From an uncultured Clostridia bacterium (GTDB taxonomy: Bacteria; Bacillota; Clostridia; TANB77; CAG-508), in contig CAKOXV010000009.1 of assembly GCA_934130355.1 (NCBI GenBank), positions 1 through 60,565 on the forward strand: DNA of 60,565 bases. The letters are read 5' to 3'. Shown in pieces: positions 34,144 through 43,109 of this stretch. The position numbers and the translations under genes are program-made. Below the pieces are notes generated by a model. That model ran no database searches, had not been told where the DNA came from, and saw only the letters and a program-made list of their open reading frames with translations. The stretch's first letter is position 1; each line of letters begins with the position of its first letter.

Positions 34144-35046
34144 TTATTTATTTTCTAGTTTTCTTATTATATCATCAAAATATTCTGGCAATGGTGCTTC
34201 CAAAGTCATCTCTTTTCCAGTAATCGGATGTTTAAATTCTAATTTTTGGGCGTGCAAACATTGACCTATAACTCCAAATTCGTTTTTTCCATTCGAATAT
34301 GTATAATCTCCAACTATAGGATAACCTATATGTGACAAGTGTACACGAATCTGGTGTGTTCTTCCTGTTTCAATATTTACCTGTAACAATGTATATTTAT
34401 CATATCTTTTTAAAACTTTTATATGTGTTATGGCATTCCTTCCATTTTTAGTTACTGCCATTTTCTTTCTGTCAGAATTACTTCTTCCTATTGGCATATC
34501 AATTGTTGCTTCATTTTCTTTCACTATTCCTCTTACTAATGCAATATAAGTTTTTTTAACTTCGTGATTTTTAATCTGTTCACTCATATTGACATGTGCT
34601 TTATCATTTTTAGCAACAATTAATAGTCCAGATGTGTCTTTATCTAATCTATGCACAATTCCAGGTCTAATTTCTCCCCCAATTCCTGATAAGCTATCTT
34701 TGCATATTGCCATAATTGCATTAACTAATGTTCCATCAGGATTTCCATTTGCAGGATGTACAACCATCCCTTTAGGTTTGTTTACAACAATTATGTCATC
34801 ATCCTCATATATAACTTCTATCGGAATATCTTGTGCTTTTAATTCGATATCTTGTGCTTGTACTTTTTCTATTGTTATAACATCTCCTAATGCAACTTTA
34901 TATGAAACTTTTTGTTTTTTCCCATTTACTAAAATATTTCCTTGTTCAATAAGCCTTTGAGCTGATGTTCTAGTTATTTCTTCATCTTGGATAGACACAT
35001 ACGCATCTAGCCTTTTTCCTGATTCTTCTACTATAATTTCTTTCAC
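34144..35046 (-). CDS. rluD: 23S rRNA pseudouridine synthase RluD (RluA family)
   Basis: A 300-aa enzyme with an N-terminal S4 domain (RTSAQRLIEQGNILVNGKKQKVSYKV) and the RluA-type catalytic core: IIVVNKPKGMVVHPANGNPDGTLVNAI, the catalytic loop RPGIVHRLDKDTSGLLIVAKND, then RGIVKENEATIDMPIGR and TGRTHQIRVHLSHIGYPIVGD. Family members modify helix 69 of 23S rRNA. A weak hairpin (CCGGTAAGACTAGCCTACCGG) follows the stop at about 34119-34140. The lspA gene that often precedes it is replaced by a membrane glycosyltransferase-like gene 13 bp away. Confidence 0.95.
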   Translation of the reverse strand: MKEIIVEESGKRLDAYVSIQDEEITRTSAQRLIEQGNILVNGKKQKVSYKVALGDVITIEKVQAQDIELKAQDIPIEVIYEDDDIIVVNKPKGMVVHPANGNPDGTLVNAIMAICKDSLSGIGGEIRPGIVHRLDKDTSGLLIVAKNDKAHVNMSEQIKNHEVKKTYIALVRGIVKENEATIDMPIGRSNSDRKKMAVTKNGRNAITHIKVLKRYDKYTLLQVNIETGRTHQIRVHLSHIGYPIVGDYTYSNGKNEFGVIGQCLHAQKLEFKHPITGKEMTLEAPLPEYFDDIIRKLENK

Positions 35047-35059
35047 AATTTTCTCCTTT

Positions 35060-36574
35060 TTATATGTCTATTTTATAAAAAACAAAGTTCGCATCTTCTT
35101 TTAATAATTCATAACCTTCTAGTTTTCCTTCTTTTATAACCATATTCATTTTTGAATTTTTGTATAATATTACATGTGTAATATCATATTTTCTAAATAT
35201 ATTTTCAAACCATACACTTAAATTTGAACTTTCAATAAAGTCCATAAATATATCTTGTCCGCCATTATATTCAGGTGCATATAAATCACATCTCGAATCA
35301 ATAAATACAGGAATTCCTTTATATAACAAATAACTTCCATAATTATATTCATTATATAATCTTACATCTTTTAAATCTATATTATTTTCCTCAAAATATT
35401 GTAATATAAAATCACTCATTTTAATAGGATACGTACTTGAAGATATATAAGAATCATCTAATTTAGGAATAATAAGCTTTACACTTAATGCTATTACACA
35501 AACTGATAATAATATTCCACCAATTACTGTGGTGAAAATCTTAACCATCTTATCTTCTAGTTTCTCATTTTCTAACCAACTTGTTATTAGTTTGTTAAGT
35601 ATTACTGACCCTATTATTACAAACATTGTTGATTGTCTTTTTGAAAATAACATTAAGAGTGTTAATCCAGTTATCATTAATAAATCTGTTAATTTCATTT
35701 TAGTTTTTGTAAATGCTAATAATGCTACAAACATTATTGTTACACATAATATGTCTTGTGCATTTATTAGTGTCATAGGCAAATGTTCACTTATATTTTT
35801 AGTTGTGTTTCCTTTCATTGTTTTATATAAATATGTGTAAGGTGTTGTTCCTAATGGTGTTAAAAATCCTGTTAGTATACAGATTAGTATTACAATTATT
35901 AAGTATTTAGTTCCATTTCTTTTATTTATTGTTATTTTATCATTTTGTTTTACTTCTTTTCCAAATTTTTTTGCAATCTTTTCTTCTATTATAGCGACTA
36001 TATATTCTGCAATATATGGCAAGTATAATATAAACATAAATGGCCAAACAGCTACATGTAAATTTGCTATTAAAACTGATATAATAATTAATCCTATCCC
36101 ATATCTTTTTTGATTAGTATCAACTAATTTTTCTATAAAAAATATTTGTACTATGAATAATATAAATGTTACTAATTGTGCTCTTGCAGCAATATAATCC
36201 CTAAGGATATACATTACACCTAATGTTATTATAAATGATATGAATTGATTATTAGAAATTTTGGAATTCACTTTATATATACAAATACCTAATATTGCTG
36301 AAAAAATACAAGTTGATATATATATTCCTGCCATTCCACCAATACTATATATTAGATATATTATCACATCATATAACCAGTGTGGATATGTATATTCTAA
36401 ACCTTCATGCCATGAAAAAGGATCTAGCATATCTATTCCACCATTTTTTATTATATGTTCTCCTATTTTTATTGTATAAAATGTATCATTTTGTAAACTT
36501 TTTGGTGCTAAACTTACACAAAATATTGCAATTAATATTATTGCCATAATTTCAAATATTTTTTTCTTTTCCAT
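35060..36574 (-). CDS. Polytopic membrane protein, GT-C glycosyltransferase-like
   Basis: A 504-aa protein with about 10-11 membrane segments and a soluble C-terminal domain (about 395-504). The first outer loop after the first segment carries QNDTFYTIKIGEHIIKNGG-IDMLDPFSWHEGLEYTYPHWL, which resembles the acidic catalytic loop of GT-C enzymes. The C-terminal domain has VRLYNEYNYGSYLLYKGIPVFIDSRCDLY. The ATG at 36574 follows AAAGGAATGAA, a site used by several genes here. The longer open frame would run back through the ssb terminator and is not used. Sugar donor and acceptor are unknown. Confidence 0.7.
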   Translation of the reverse strand: MEKKKIFEIMAIILIAIFCVSLAPKSLQNDTFYTIKIGEHIIKNGGIDMLDPFSWHEGLEYTYPHWLYDVIIYLIYSIGGMAGIYISTCIFSAILGICIYKVNSKISNNQFISFIITLGVMYILRDYIAARAQLVTFILFIVQIFFIEKLVDTNQKRYGIGLIIISVLIANLHVAVWPFMFILYLPYIAEYIVAIIEEKIAKKFGKEVKQNDKITINKRNGTKYLIIVILICILTGFLTPLGTTPYTYLYKTMKGNTTKNISEHLPMTLINAQDILCVTIMFVALLAFTKTKMKLTDLLMITGLTLLMLFSKRQSTMFVIIGSVILNKLITSWLENEKLEDKMVKIFTTVIGGILLSVCVIALSVKLIIPKLDDSYISSSTYPIKMSDFILQYFEENNIDLKDVRLYNEYNYGSYLLYKGIPVFIDSRCDLYAPEYNGGQDIFMDFIESSNLSVWFENIFRKYDITHVILYKNSKMNMVIKEGKLEGYELLKEDANFVFYKIDI

Positions 36575-36627
36575 AATTAATTCATTCCTTTTTATCTTTT
36601 CTATGTTTTTTATTATACCAATTATCG

Positions 36628-36664
36628 AAAAAAAAATCCACCACATTTTTATATTTGTGGTGGT
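36628..36664 (-). terminator. Terminator of the ssb-like gene
   Basis: Minus-strand CCACCACA pairs with TGTGGTGG, followed by T9. Confidence 0.9.
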
Positions 36665-36674
36665 TATATTTATA

Positions 36675-37373
36675 TTAAACAGCTTCTTGACTTTCAGCTT
36701 CTTCTTTTTTCTCTGTTCCCTCTTCATTTATTAATTCTAAACTACAAATTGAAACTTCATAAGCAACTTTCATTTCTGATGTTCCATCTTCATATTTTTT
36801 CTCATATTGTCTTGATTGAACTCTTCCTACTATTTTTACTTGTGCCCCAACTTCTAGGTTTTGGCAGAATCTTGCATTTCTTCCCCATGCTATTGTTGGG
36901 ATATAATCTGATTTGTTATATGCTCTGTTTACAGCTAATAATAAATCTGCAATTTCTCTTCCAAATGGTGTTTGTCTGTAAATTGGTTTTTTACATACAA
37001 ATCCGATAAGTACAACTTCGTTTGTTGTTTCTTCTTTTTTTACTATGTCATTTTCTTGTTCTTCAGCTTCTTGAAGTTCTTCAACATCTTTAGCAAACAC
37101 TGTTAATATTAATTTGTTTTTCTCACTTTCATAGCTGTTGTATGATCTGAATTGTCCTTTTATTAATAATTTTTTACCTTCTGCTAACATTTCGTCTGTT
37201 ATTAATCTTTCTGAAATTGTTATTGGTATAATGTCTGCGTTTCCACTTAAACGTGGTATTGATAAGTTAAATGTGTAAAACTTTTCTCCATAAATTTCAT
37301 GGCTGAATCTTTTTTCGCCTGTAACCTTTCCTACTAATGTTAAGTAGTTGTTTTCTAAATAATTTGTATCCAA
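36675..37373 (-). CDS. Single-stranded DNA-binding protein with two OB folds
   Basis: A 232-aa protein with two OB-fold units. Residues 8-95 (NYLTLVGKVTGEKRFSH..., FYTFNLSIPRLSG) form a diverged first domain. Residues 115-215 form a canonical SSB domain (NEVVLIGFVCKKPIYRQTPFGREIADLLLAVNRAY, YIPTIAWGRNARFCQNLEVGAQVKIVGRVQSRQYEKK). The tail is acidic but lacks the DDDIPF-type tip of replicative SSB. Such doubles occur in clostridia beside a normal ssb. Its own promoter and terminator make it a single-gene unit. Confidence 0.85.
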   Translation of the reverse strand: MDTNYLENNYLTLVGKVTGEKRFSHEIYGEKFYTFNLSIPRLSGNADIIPITISERLITDEMLAEGKKLLIKGQFRSYNSYESEKNKLILTVFAKDVEELQEAEEQENDIVKKEETTNEVVLIGFVCKKPIYRQTPFGREIADLLLAVNRAYNKSDYIPTIAWGRNARFCQNLEVGAQVKIVGRVQSRQYEKKYEDGTSEMKVAYEVSICSLELINEEGTEKKEEAESQEAV

Positions 37374-37459
37374 TTTTATTTCCTCCCTATCTTTTTTTCT
37401 TTATCAATTGTAAATTTCTCATCTTGCTTTTCTCTTTTTTAAAATTTTCTACATTTCTA

Positions 37460-37488
37460 ATTATACTACACTTTTTTGGTTTTGTCTA
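37460..37488 (-). promoter_or_regulatory. Sigma-A promoter for the ssb-like gene
   Basis: Minus-strand TAGACA and TATAAT with a 17-bp spacer. Confidence 0.7.
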
Positions 37489-37557
37489 CATAAAAAGTTA
37501 ATTTTTTCTATTTTTTTATTGTTTTTTGTTCATTTTGACGCATTTGTGGTGTTATTT

Positions 37558-38040
37558 TTATAAATTATGCAACTCTTTTATTATGAAAACAACCAAATTG
37601 TTGTATATTTTTTTGCTATTATCGTTTTCTATTTGTTTTTCTTGGCATTCTAATATCTCTCCATTAGCCTTTTCTATTTCTCTTTGCACACACACTATGA
37701 TTTTTTCATCTGTAACGCTTGATATTGTAATTGTTGACTTTGAATTAAATCCATAAGTAATTAATTTAATCGGTTTTTGTATATTTATTTTTTTTAATAT
37801 CTCAAGTTCAATGTCTTCATTAATAATTAGATATTGTGTTTCTGATATTATTTGTTCTAAATATTTATATTGTTCCTCAAATTTAGGACTTTCTATAAAG
37901 ATTATTTCCTGAAATTTTACATTTTTAATATTTTTAATACTTTTTTCAGATATCTGCACAATTTCTATATTGCTTTCTCTTATTTCTTTTTTTATTGCCT
38001 CAACATCTTTCTTTTTGGCAATAATTCCAATCAATGACAT
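37558..38040 (-). CDS. Hypothetical protein
   Basis: Unrecognised 160-aa soluble protein. It appears to be an alpha/beta fold: MSLIGIIAKKKDVEAIKKEI, FQEIIFIESPK, YLIINEDIELEIL, then KPIKLITYGFNSKSTITISSV. The last phrase resembles the Mur-ligase-like stretch seen in some small clostridial proteins. Position just downstream of the PdaB-like deacetylase suggests a cell-wall or spore link, but this is only contextual. No promoter is visible in the 64-bp gap, so it is probably co-transcribed. Confidence 0.6.
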   Translation of the reverse strand: MSLIGIIAKKKDVEAIKKEIRESNIEIVQISEKSIKNIKNVKFQEIIFIESPKFEEQYKYLEQIISETQYLIINEDIELEILKKINIQKPIKLITYGFNSKSTITISSVTDEKIIVCVQREIEKANGEILECQEKQIENDNSKKIYNNLVVFIIKELHNL

Positions 38041-38104
38041 ACGATTCTCCTTATGCTCTAATTATTTCCAACTCAAGCAAAATCTATTCATTTACTCACA
38101 CAAA

Positions 38105-38866
38105 CTAATTTTTGATTTGAGTTCCATTATTATCAATAGAGAAACCATCTTTATAAATAAGATTAGAAACAGTTGTAATTTCATACCCTTGTTTTTTTAT
38201 ATTTTTTATGAGCATATCCAAGCTATCTGATGTATGTTTTGTTCCATTATGGCTTAAAATAATTGAACCATTTTTCAACTTATTTTTGATTCTATTCCAC
38301 ATTTCATCACCTGTTAGGCCTTTGTAATCTAATGTGTCTAAATCCCACTGTATTGGGTAATATCCATTTTCTTTAGCAGTTTGAATAACAATATCATTAT
38401 ATTCTCCATAAGGTGTTCTATATAGCTCCACTTTACTTCCTGTTAAGTTTTCTATTTTTTTTACACTTAATTTTATTTCTTCTAAATTTTTCTCAGAAGA
38501 TAAATTATTTACATGTGGATGTGTGTTGCTATGGCTTCCAATCTCATGCCCTGCTTCATGTATTTTTTTGACCGCTTCTGGATATTTATCTACCCAATTT
38601 CCTACCATAAAAAATGTTATTTTTACATCATTACTTTTTAACGTTTCTAATATGCTATCTATATCATCAGCATTCCATGCGCAATTCATTGTAAAAGCAA
38701 CTTTTTTCTCGTCAGTTTTTACATTATATATTGGCAATGAACGCAATGTTGCAGATGTTGTTATTGTTTTTATATTATTAATGTTTGCCACAGCAATTAA
38801 AACAGCAACAGTGAGTATTGATACCATATAAGTTTGTACCTTATCTTTGTTAAAAACTAAAAACAT
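38105..38866 (-). CDS. Polysaccharide deacetylase, PdaB-like (spore cortex type)
   Basis: A 253-aa exported NodB-domain protein with one N-terminal membrane segment (YMVSILTVAVLIAVANI). The metal site is SHSNTHPHV, with EIGSHS before it. The first motif is NCAWNADD instead of the usual TFDDG; PdaB-type proteins also have a changed first motif (AFDAAW), so this assignment fits. ELYRTPYGEYND and ILSHNG complete the active-site cleft. PdaB acts late in spore formation to keep spores stable in Bacillus; the same role here is inferred. Confidence 0.85.
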   Translation of the reverse strand: MFLVFNKDKVQTYMVSILTVAVLIAVANINNIKTITTSATLRSLPIYNVKTDEKKVAFTMNCAWNADDIDSILETLKSNDVKITFFMVGNWVDKYPEAVKKIHEAGHEIGSHSNTHPHVNNLSSEKNLEEIKLSVKKIENLTGSKVELYRTPYGEYNDIVIQTAKENGYYPIQWDLDTLDYKGLTGDEMWNRIKNKLKNGSIILSHNGTKHTSDSLDMLIKNIKKQGYEITTVSNLIYKDGFSIDNNGTQIKN

Positions 38867-38924
38867 TTTCTACCTCCTAAGGTTATTATCATTTAATTGT
38901 ATGTTGGTGTATTAAAAAAAAGAA

Positions 38925-38957
38925 TAAAAAAAAGTCCAGCTTTTTTGCTAAACTTTT
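38925..38957 (-). terminator. Terminator of the NUDIX gene
   Basis: Minus-strand AAAAGTTTAGC pairs with GCTGGACTTTT, then T-rich sequence. It starts in the stop region. Confidence 0.8.
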
Positions 38958-39490
38958 AAAATTTCTTTTCTTTTATTTTTTAATATATTTATTTCTCTAC
39001 AAAAATCCTCATCCCTCCAATTGCAAAAAGTATAATTTAAATCATTGTTTTTCTTTACTAATTCCATATCTTCAATAGTAACATATTTAACTTCTGCAAC
39101 TTCATCTTTTTGCAATATGTAATCATTAATTTTGTAATCTACCACAAAAATAAAACTATATGCAAAACGTTTATTTTTATCATCACTTTTATGAATCTCT
39201 ACAACTTTAATTTGTTCTTTTGGAATTTCCACTCCCAATTCTTCTTTTACTTCTCTAAATATTGCTTCTTCGACAGTTTCTCCACTGTCAACTTGTCCTC
39301 CAGTCTTTGCCCATTTATTAGGATTCCTCTTTTTATTAGCCGTTCTCTTTTGTAAAAGGATTTCTCCTTTTTTATTAAGTATCCAGCAAGAAACAGTTCT
39401 TCTCCATAATCCTTTACTATATGCTATCCACCTTTCTTCAACTTGTCCTGTCAATTTATTGTTTTCATCAACAATATCTACTAATTCCAT
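38948..39490 (-). CDS. NUDIX hydrolase
   Basis: A 180-aa pyrophosphatase-type protein with the NUDIX box GGQVDSGETVEEAIFREVKEELG (residues about 63-85), containing the REVKEEL metal-binding core. The N-terminal segment (MELVDIVDENNKLTGQVEERWIAYSKGLWRR) and WILNKKGEILLQKR resemble the isopentenyl-diphosphate-isomerase-like subgroup often called YfcD-like. The substrate is not known. Stand-alone gene with its own terminator. Confidence 0.92.
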   Translation of the reverse strand: MELVDIVDENNKLTGQVEERWIAYSKGLWRRTVSCWILNKKGEILLQKRTANKKRNPNKWAKTGGQVDSGETVEEAIFREVKEELGVEIPKEQIKVVEIHKSDDKNKRFAYSFIFVVDYKINDYILQKDEVAEVKYVTIEDMELVKKNNDLNYTFCNWRDEDFCREINILKNKRKEILKV

Positions 39491-39571
39491 TAGATACTCC
39501 TTTCAATTTTTCACTATTTTATCATATTTTTTAAGAATTTCATATATTTCTAAAATTTTTTATAAATCATA

Positions 39572-39605
39572 TAAAAAAGGAGAAGAAAAATCTTCTCCTT
39601 TTGAG
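39572..39605 (-). terminator. Terminator of the MBL-DUF3006 operon
   Basis: Minus-strand AAAAGGAGAAGA pairs with TCTTCTCCTTTT, followed by T-rich sequence. Confidence 0.9.
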
Positions 39606-39607
39606 TT

Positions 39608-39886
39608 CTAAAACATAATGCTTTTTAAAATTTCAAGTCTTCTTGCCTTCTCCTCTTCATCTTTGTAATATACAAAATATACATCCTCAAAGTCGTGTTC
39701 GACAACTAGAATATCTCCTTCTTGTACTTCTCTGATAAAAGTAGGAATTTTTTGCAATGGAATATCAAACATTTCTGTTTCTTTTGTTGCAAAATCTTCT
39801 GGTTTGCTTTCTTCAACAGGAATAAGTTCGACTTCACATACAGCAAACTTTCCTTCTATCCTGTCAATACTTGCATAACTTTTCAT
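39608..39886 (-). CDS. DUF3006 family protein
   Basis: A 92-aa small protein of DUF3006 type (SIDRIEGKFAVCEVE at the start; VQEGDILVVE-like OB strand). The family is typically encoded with ComEC-like metallo-beta-lactamase proteins, as here: its ATG overlaps the stop of the upstream gene by 4 bp. Function unknown. Codon use is somewhat less AT-biased than the neighbours, as in its partner. Confidence 0.85.
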   Translation of the reverse strand: MKSYASIDRIEGKFAVCEVELIPVEESKPEDFATKETEMFDIPLQKIPTFIREVQEGDILVVEHDFEDVYFVYYKDEEEKARRLEILKSIMF

Positions 39887-40842
39887 TTGCTTTCCCTTTC
39901 CTCCAATTCAACACCACTAAGATAATCTCCTGGTTCACAATTAAAAGTTACATTATGTGATGTAATAGTCATTATAACACTTCCACATTCATCAGTCCTA
40001 TAAACTTCAATGTTCCGTTCTTGGAGTTTTTCCATAGTAGTTTTTATTGGATGTTCGTATTTGTTTCCAACTTTACAAGAAATTAGTGCATATTCAGGAC
40101 TCACTGCATCAAGAAAATCCTTGCTTGTTGAAGTATCACTTCCATGATGTCCAACTTTCAAAACTTCTGCAGCAATGTTAGTTCCAGATTCAAGAATGAT
40201 TTTTTCGATTTCTGTTTCAGCATCTCCTGTCATGATTAGATCCATTTGTCCAAAAGATACCATTAAAACAATTGAATAATTATTTACATTACTCACATCT
40301 GTTTCTGCAGCAATAACCTTCATTGTTGCATCATTTAATGCAAAAGTATCGCCTTGTTTAGGATGTACAACATTGTAATTTCCTGTTTTTAATTCATTCA
40401 TTAATTTTAAATACCAGTTAGTTGTTATCGTTCCTAATTTTACATCAGGTAAAATAACTGTTCCAATATCAAAGTTAACAAGAATGTCATACATTCCGCC
40501 TTCATGGTCATCATGTGGATGTGTACCAATCACATAGTCAAGTTTTGTTATGCCAAGTCCTTTCAAATACTCTACTGCATCTTTACCAGTAGAACGAGTA
40601 CCACAGTCAATTAGTGCTGTTGTATTATCCTGAACTAGTAAAAAACAGTCTGCTTGCCCAACGTCAATCATATGAACAACAAGTTGTCCATTAACATTTG
40701 GACTACTTACTTGTCCTGTTGAAGGTGTTGTTTCATCTGGTAACTCAATTATATTGATTCCCAGAAGTGAAGCAATCACCACGATAATGATTGCCATTAA
40801 CGTTTTTGATAACTCTTTCCGATCGCCTTTGTCATTTGCCAT
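39883..40842 (-). CDS. ComEC-like MBL-fold hydrolase, membrane-anchored
   Basis: A 319-aa exported protein: an N-terminal membrane segment (LSKTLMAIIIVVIASLLGINII) and a metallo-beta-lactamase domain with VHMIDVGQADCFLLV, GTHPHDDHEGGM (HxHxDH metal site), LIMTGDAETEIEK and VLKVGHHGSDTSTSKDFLDAV. It corresponds to the C-terminal nuclease-like domain of ComEC without its channel. Proteins of this type with a DUF3006 partner are common in Firmicutes. The ATG at 40842 has an AAGGAGG site. It contains two in-frame CGG codons and other rare codons, so transfer is likely. Confidence 0.9.
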   Translation of the reverse strand: MANDKGDRKELSKTLMAIIIVVIASLLGINIIELPDETTPSTGQVSSPNVNGQLVVHMIDVGQADCFLLVQDNTTALIDCGTRSTGKDAVEYLKGLGITKLDYVIGTHPHDDHEGGMYDILVNFDIGTVILPDVKLGTITTNWYLKLMNELKTGNYNVVHPKQGDTFALNDATMKVIAAETDVSNVNNYSIVLMVSFGQMDLIMTGDAETEIEKIILESGTNIAAEVLKVGHHGSDTSTSKDFLDAVSPEYALISCKVGNKYEHPIKTTMEKLQERNIEVYRTDECGSVIMTITSHNVTFNCEPGDYLSGVELEERESK

Positions 40843-40876
40843 TTGCGATTCCTCCTTTAATTTTTTTGGTTTTATA

Positions 40877-40905
40877 ATTATAACATTTTTTTTAACTTTA
40901 TGCAA
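40877..40905 (-). promoter_or_regulatory. Sigma-A promoter for the MBL-DUF3006 operon
   Basis: Minus-strand TTGCAT and TATAAT with a 17-bp spacer. Confidence 0.7.
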
Positions 40906-40993
40906 ATGCATATTCAATACTCTATTCGGATAAACTATTTTTACTTTTTTTATTGCTATACTTTAATGAGATTAGTATTTTGAGGTGATTATT

Positions 40994-41230
40994 ATGTACT
41001 TATCTGATGCAGTAAGAGAAAGAATTAAATTTTATCAAAAAAAGAAAGGCATGAGCCTTTGGGGCTTATTTAAAGCTTCTGGCGTGCCTATGTCAACTCT
41101 AGCAGCATTTATGAGTAAAAGAACTGAACTTATCAAACTCGATACTTTACTTCATATTTGCGAAGGATTTGGTATTACAATAACAGAATTTTTTGAAGAC
41201 GATATTTTTAAAGAAGTTGAACAAGATTAA
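40994..41230 (+). CDS. XRE-family helix-turn-helix regulator
   Basis: A 78-aa single-domain DNA-binding protein (MYLSDAVRERIKFYQKKKGMSLWGLFKASGVPMSTLAAFMSK, then LDTLLHICEGFGITITEFFED). This is the minimal Cro/C1-type fold, with the recognition helix around GVPMSTLAAFM. It is divergent from the MBL-DUF3006 operon, so it may regulate that operon, itself, or both. The ATG with a TGAGGTG site 7 nt before it is preferred over an upstream GTG. Confidence 0.92.
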   Translation: MYLSDAVRERIKFYQKKKGMSLWGLFKASGVPMSTLAAFMSKRTELIKLDTLLHICEGFGITITEFFEDDIFKEVEQD

Positions 41231-41264
41231 AAGTTACAGCAATTCAATTGTTGTAACTTTTTCT
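41230..41264 (+). terminator. Terminator of the XRE gene
   Basis: AAAGTTACA pairs with TGTAACTTT and is followed by a T run. Confidence 0.85.
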
Positions 41265-41307
41265 TATTTTTTGGTCTATGTTACTAGTAAATAGTTCGAA
41301 AATATAG

Positions 41308-41817
41308 CTAGTAGTTATTTGTCGGATCTTCAAAAAGCGCAATTTGTGGAGGAATATATGTATATAAAACAAATCCAAAAAGCAATAATCCCAACAAAAC
41401 AATAGCTCCAAGTTCCATATCATAAAATTTTGTTGTAATCAATAATCTATATGTTATATATTCGCCCAAAATTACAGCAACAAAAAATGTTGCAATGTCA
41501 ATTGGTGCAAAGTTTCTTCCTATTACCCCTGTATAAGTATAAAAAAATACTATAATAAAAAAAATTGCGAACAAAATTCCTATCACTTCAGCAAACCAAT
41601 AATTTTTACTTCTTTTTCCTATAACAAAATAGCCTATAATAGCCATCAAAAGCATTGGGAAAAACGTTAATTTCAAATGTTCAAAAGTACTTTCATTTGT
41701 TGCCGAAAACACTGCAACAAATTTATTTTCTCCTGACCATTCATAGGTAAAATGAAAAAGTACGCCTAATATCTGACAAATTAATGTTACTATAATTTGC
41801 CATGTTCTAATTTTCAT
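41308..41817 (-). CDS. Six-segment membrane protein (DUF6512-like)
   Basis: A 169-aa protein with five or six membrane segments (WQIIVTLICQILGVLFHFTYEW; LTFFPMLLMAIIGYFVIG; VIGILFAIFFIIVFFYTYTGVIG; IATFFVAVILGEYITYRLL; LGAIVLLGLLLFGFVLYTYI). The phrase FSATNESTFEHLKLTFFP between the first two is the family hallmark and may line a site at the membrane. Function unknown. The ATG at 41817 follows AAAGGAATGAA, matching other starts here. Confidence 0.8.
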   Translation of the reverse strand: MKIRTWQIIVTLICQILGVLFHFTYEWSGENKFVAVFSATNESTFEHLKLTFFPMLLMAIIGYFVIGKRSKNYWFAEVIGILFAIFFIIVFFYTYTGVIGRNFAPIDIATFFVAVILGEYITYRLLITTKFYDMELGAIVLLGLLLFGFVLYTYIPPQIALFEDPTNNY

Positions 41818-42014
41818 ATTTAATTCATTCCTTTCTAGAGGCAAATTTCAATTACTTTTCAACTTTATAATAGCCTCTTTTAAATATATGTTAGTTTTTA
41901 TTGTAATATTTCTGTAACAAAAAAGTAATATAATTGTAATACACTTTTATATCAAAATAAGTTATAATTAATTTGACAAAATATTATACAAAAAGACAAA
42001 AAACGGAGGTTTCA

Positions 42015-43097
42015 ATGAGCATTGAATCTGATTTAAGAAAAGATGGAATCAGAGTAGTTGATGTACTTGATACAATGTCTGTAAATAGAATCGCTCATAA
42101 TATTGCAGCAAGGCTATGTGATACATTTCCAGAACTTTGTTTCAATGAGTCAGATTTATTTGCAAAACTTTCAAAATTAAGTATGTACAGAGCTACAATG
42201 CCAGAAGGCATAGCAGATGCAAACTACTTTTATAAAAATACATCTATATACTTTAATGAAAAAATCGCTTTTGAAGATTTAGAAGAATACGCGCTTCATG
42301 AATGTATTCACTATATTCAAGAAGTTAAAGATAAAAGAAATAACTTAGTAAAAATGGGATTGTGCTATTTTGGAGACTTAAAAATAGTTGGAATGGGATT
42401 AAATGAAGCTGCTGTTCAATATGCTACATCTAAAGTTATTGGAATTGAAAAAGACTATGTAAAATATTTTGATATTTATTTTAAAACTATTAGTCCTTCT
42501 TTTTATCCTTTAGAATGTAATATAATAGAACAAATGGCTTATATAACAGGTGATACCGTTCTACTTGATAGTACTTTTACAAGTAATAACAAATTTAAAA
42601 ATGCTTTTATCAAACTAGCATCAGAAGATGCTTATGATACAGTTGAATACTGTATAGATCAAATTTTAGAGCTTGAAGAAAATATTATTAAATTAAGAAA
42701 TAAATCTTCTGCTTATGATGAAAGAAATAAAAAAGTTGATAAAATGGTTGCAAAATCAGATTCTTATAAATTAAAAATTGCGAAATACTATGAAAAAGCT
42801 CAAAATGCTATTATAAAAAGTTATTTTGATAAAGCTTTTAAATCTATTGAAAATTTAGAAGAACTTGATAATTATAGAAAAAAACTAGAGCATTATGGAG
42901 AGTTAATCGGTCGTACAGATGGATATACTTTCTTTGATGATTACTATACAGAAAAGATGTCCGCATTAGAACACAAATGCAACGTACTTGAAAATGGCGG
43001 AATCGAAACTGCTCTTGAAACCAGAAAAACTGGTAAGTTTACTTCTTGGTTAAGAGCAATTAAAAACTTCGTAACAGGAGATAAAATACATAATTAA
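42015..43097 (+). CDS. Putative zinc metallopeptidase-like protein (HExxH)
   Basis: A 360-aa soluble protein, family not recognised. Residues near 90-100 read LHECIHYIQEV, an HExxH zinc motif (H-E-C-I-H). About 35 residues on, MGLNEAAVQYATSKV offers a possible third ligand (Glu), giving the gluzincin pattern HExxH...E. The C-terminal half is helical coiled coil (ILELEENIIKLRNKSSAYDERNKK and following). There is no signal peptide. GGAGG precedes the chosen ATG. Proteolytic activity is inference. A 15-bp tandem repeat follows the stop. Confidence 0.65.
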   Translation: MSIESDLRKDGIRVVDVLDTMSVNRIAHNIAARLCDTFPELCFNESDLFAKLSKLSMYRATMPEGIADANYFYKNTSIYFNEKIAFEDLEEYALHECIHYIQEVKDKRNNLVKMGLCYFGDLKIVGMGLNEAAVQYATSKVIGIEKDYVKYFDIYFKTISPSFYPLECNIIEQMAYITGDTVLLDSTFTSNNKFKNAFIKLASEDAYDTVEYCIDQILELEENIIKLRNKSSAYDERNKKVDKMVAKSDSYKLKIAKYYEKAQNAIIKSYFDKAFKSIENLEELDNYRKKLEHYGELIGRTDGYTFFDDYYTEKMSALEHKCNVLENGGIETALETRKTGKFTSWLRAIKNFVTGDKIHN

Positions 43098-43109
43098 CTA
43101 ATGATTTTT

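Noticed and set aside
36575..36727. N-terminal extension of the GT-C-like protein to 36727
   Set aside because: It would run back through the ssb terminator; a good ribosome site precedes the ATG at 36574.
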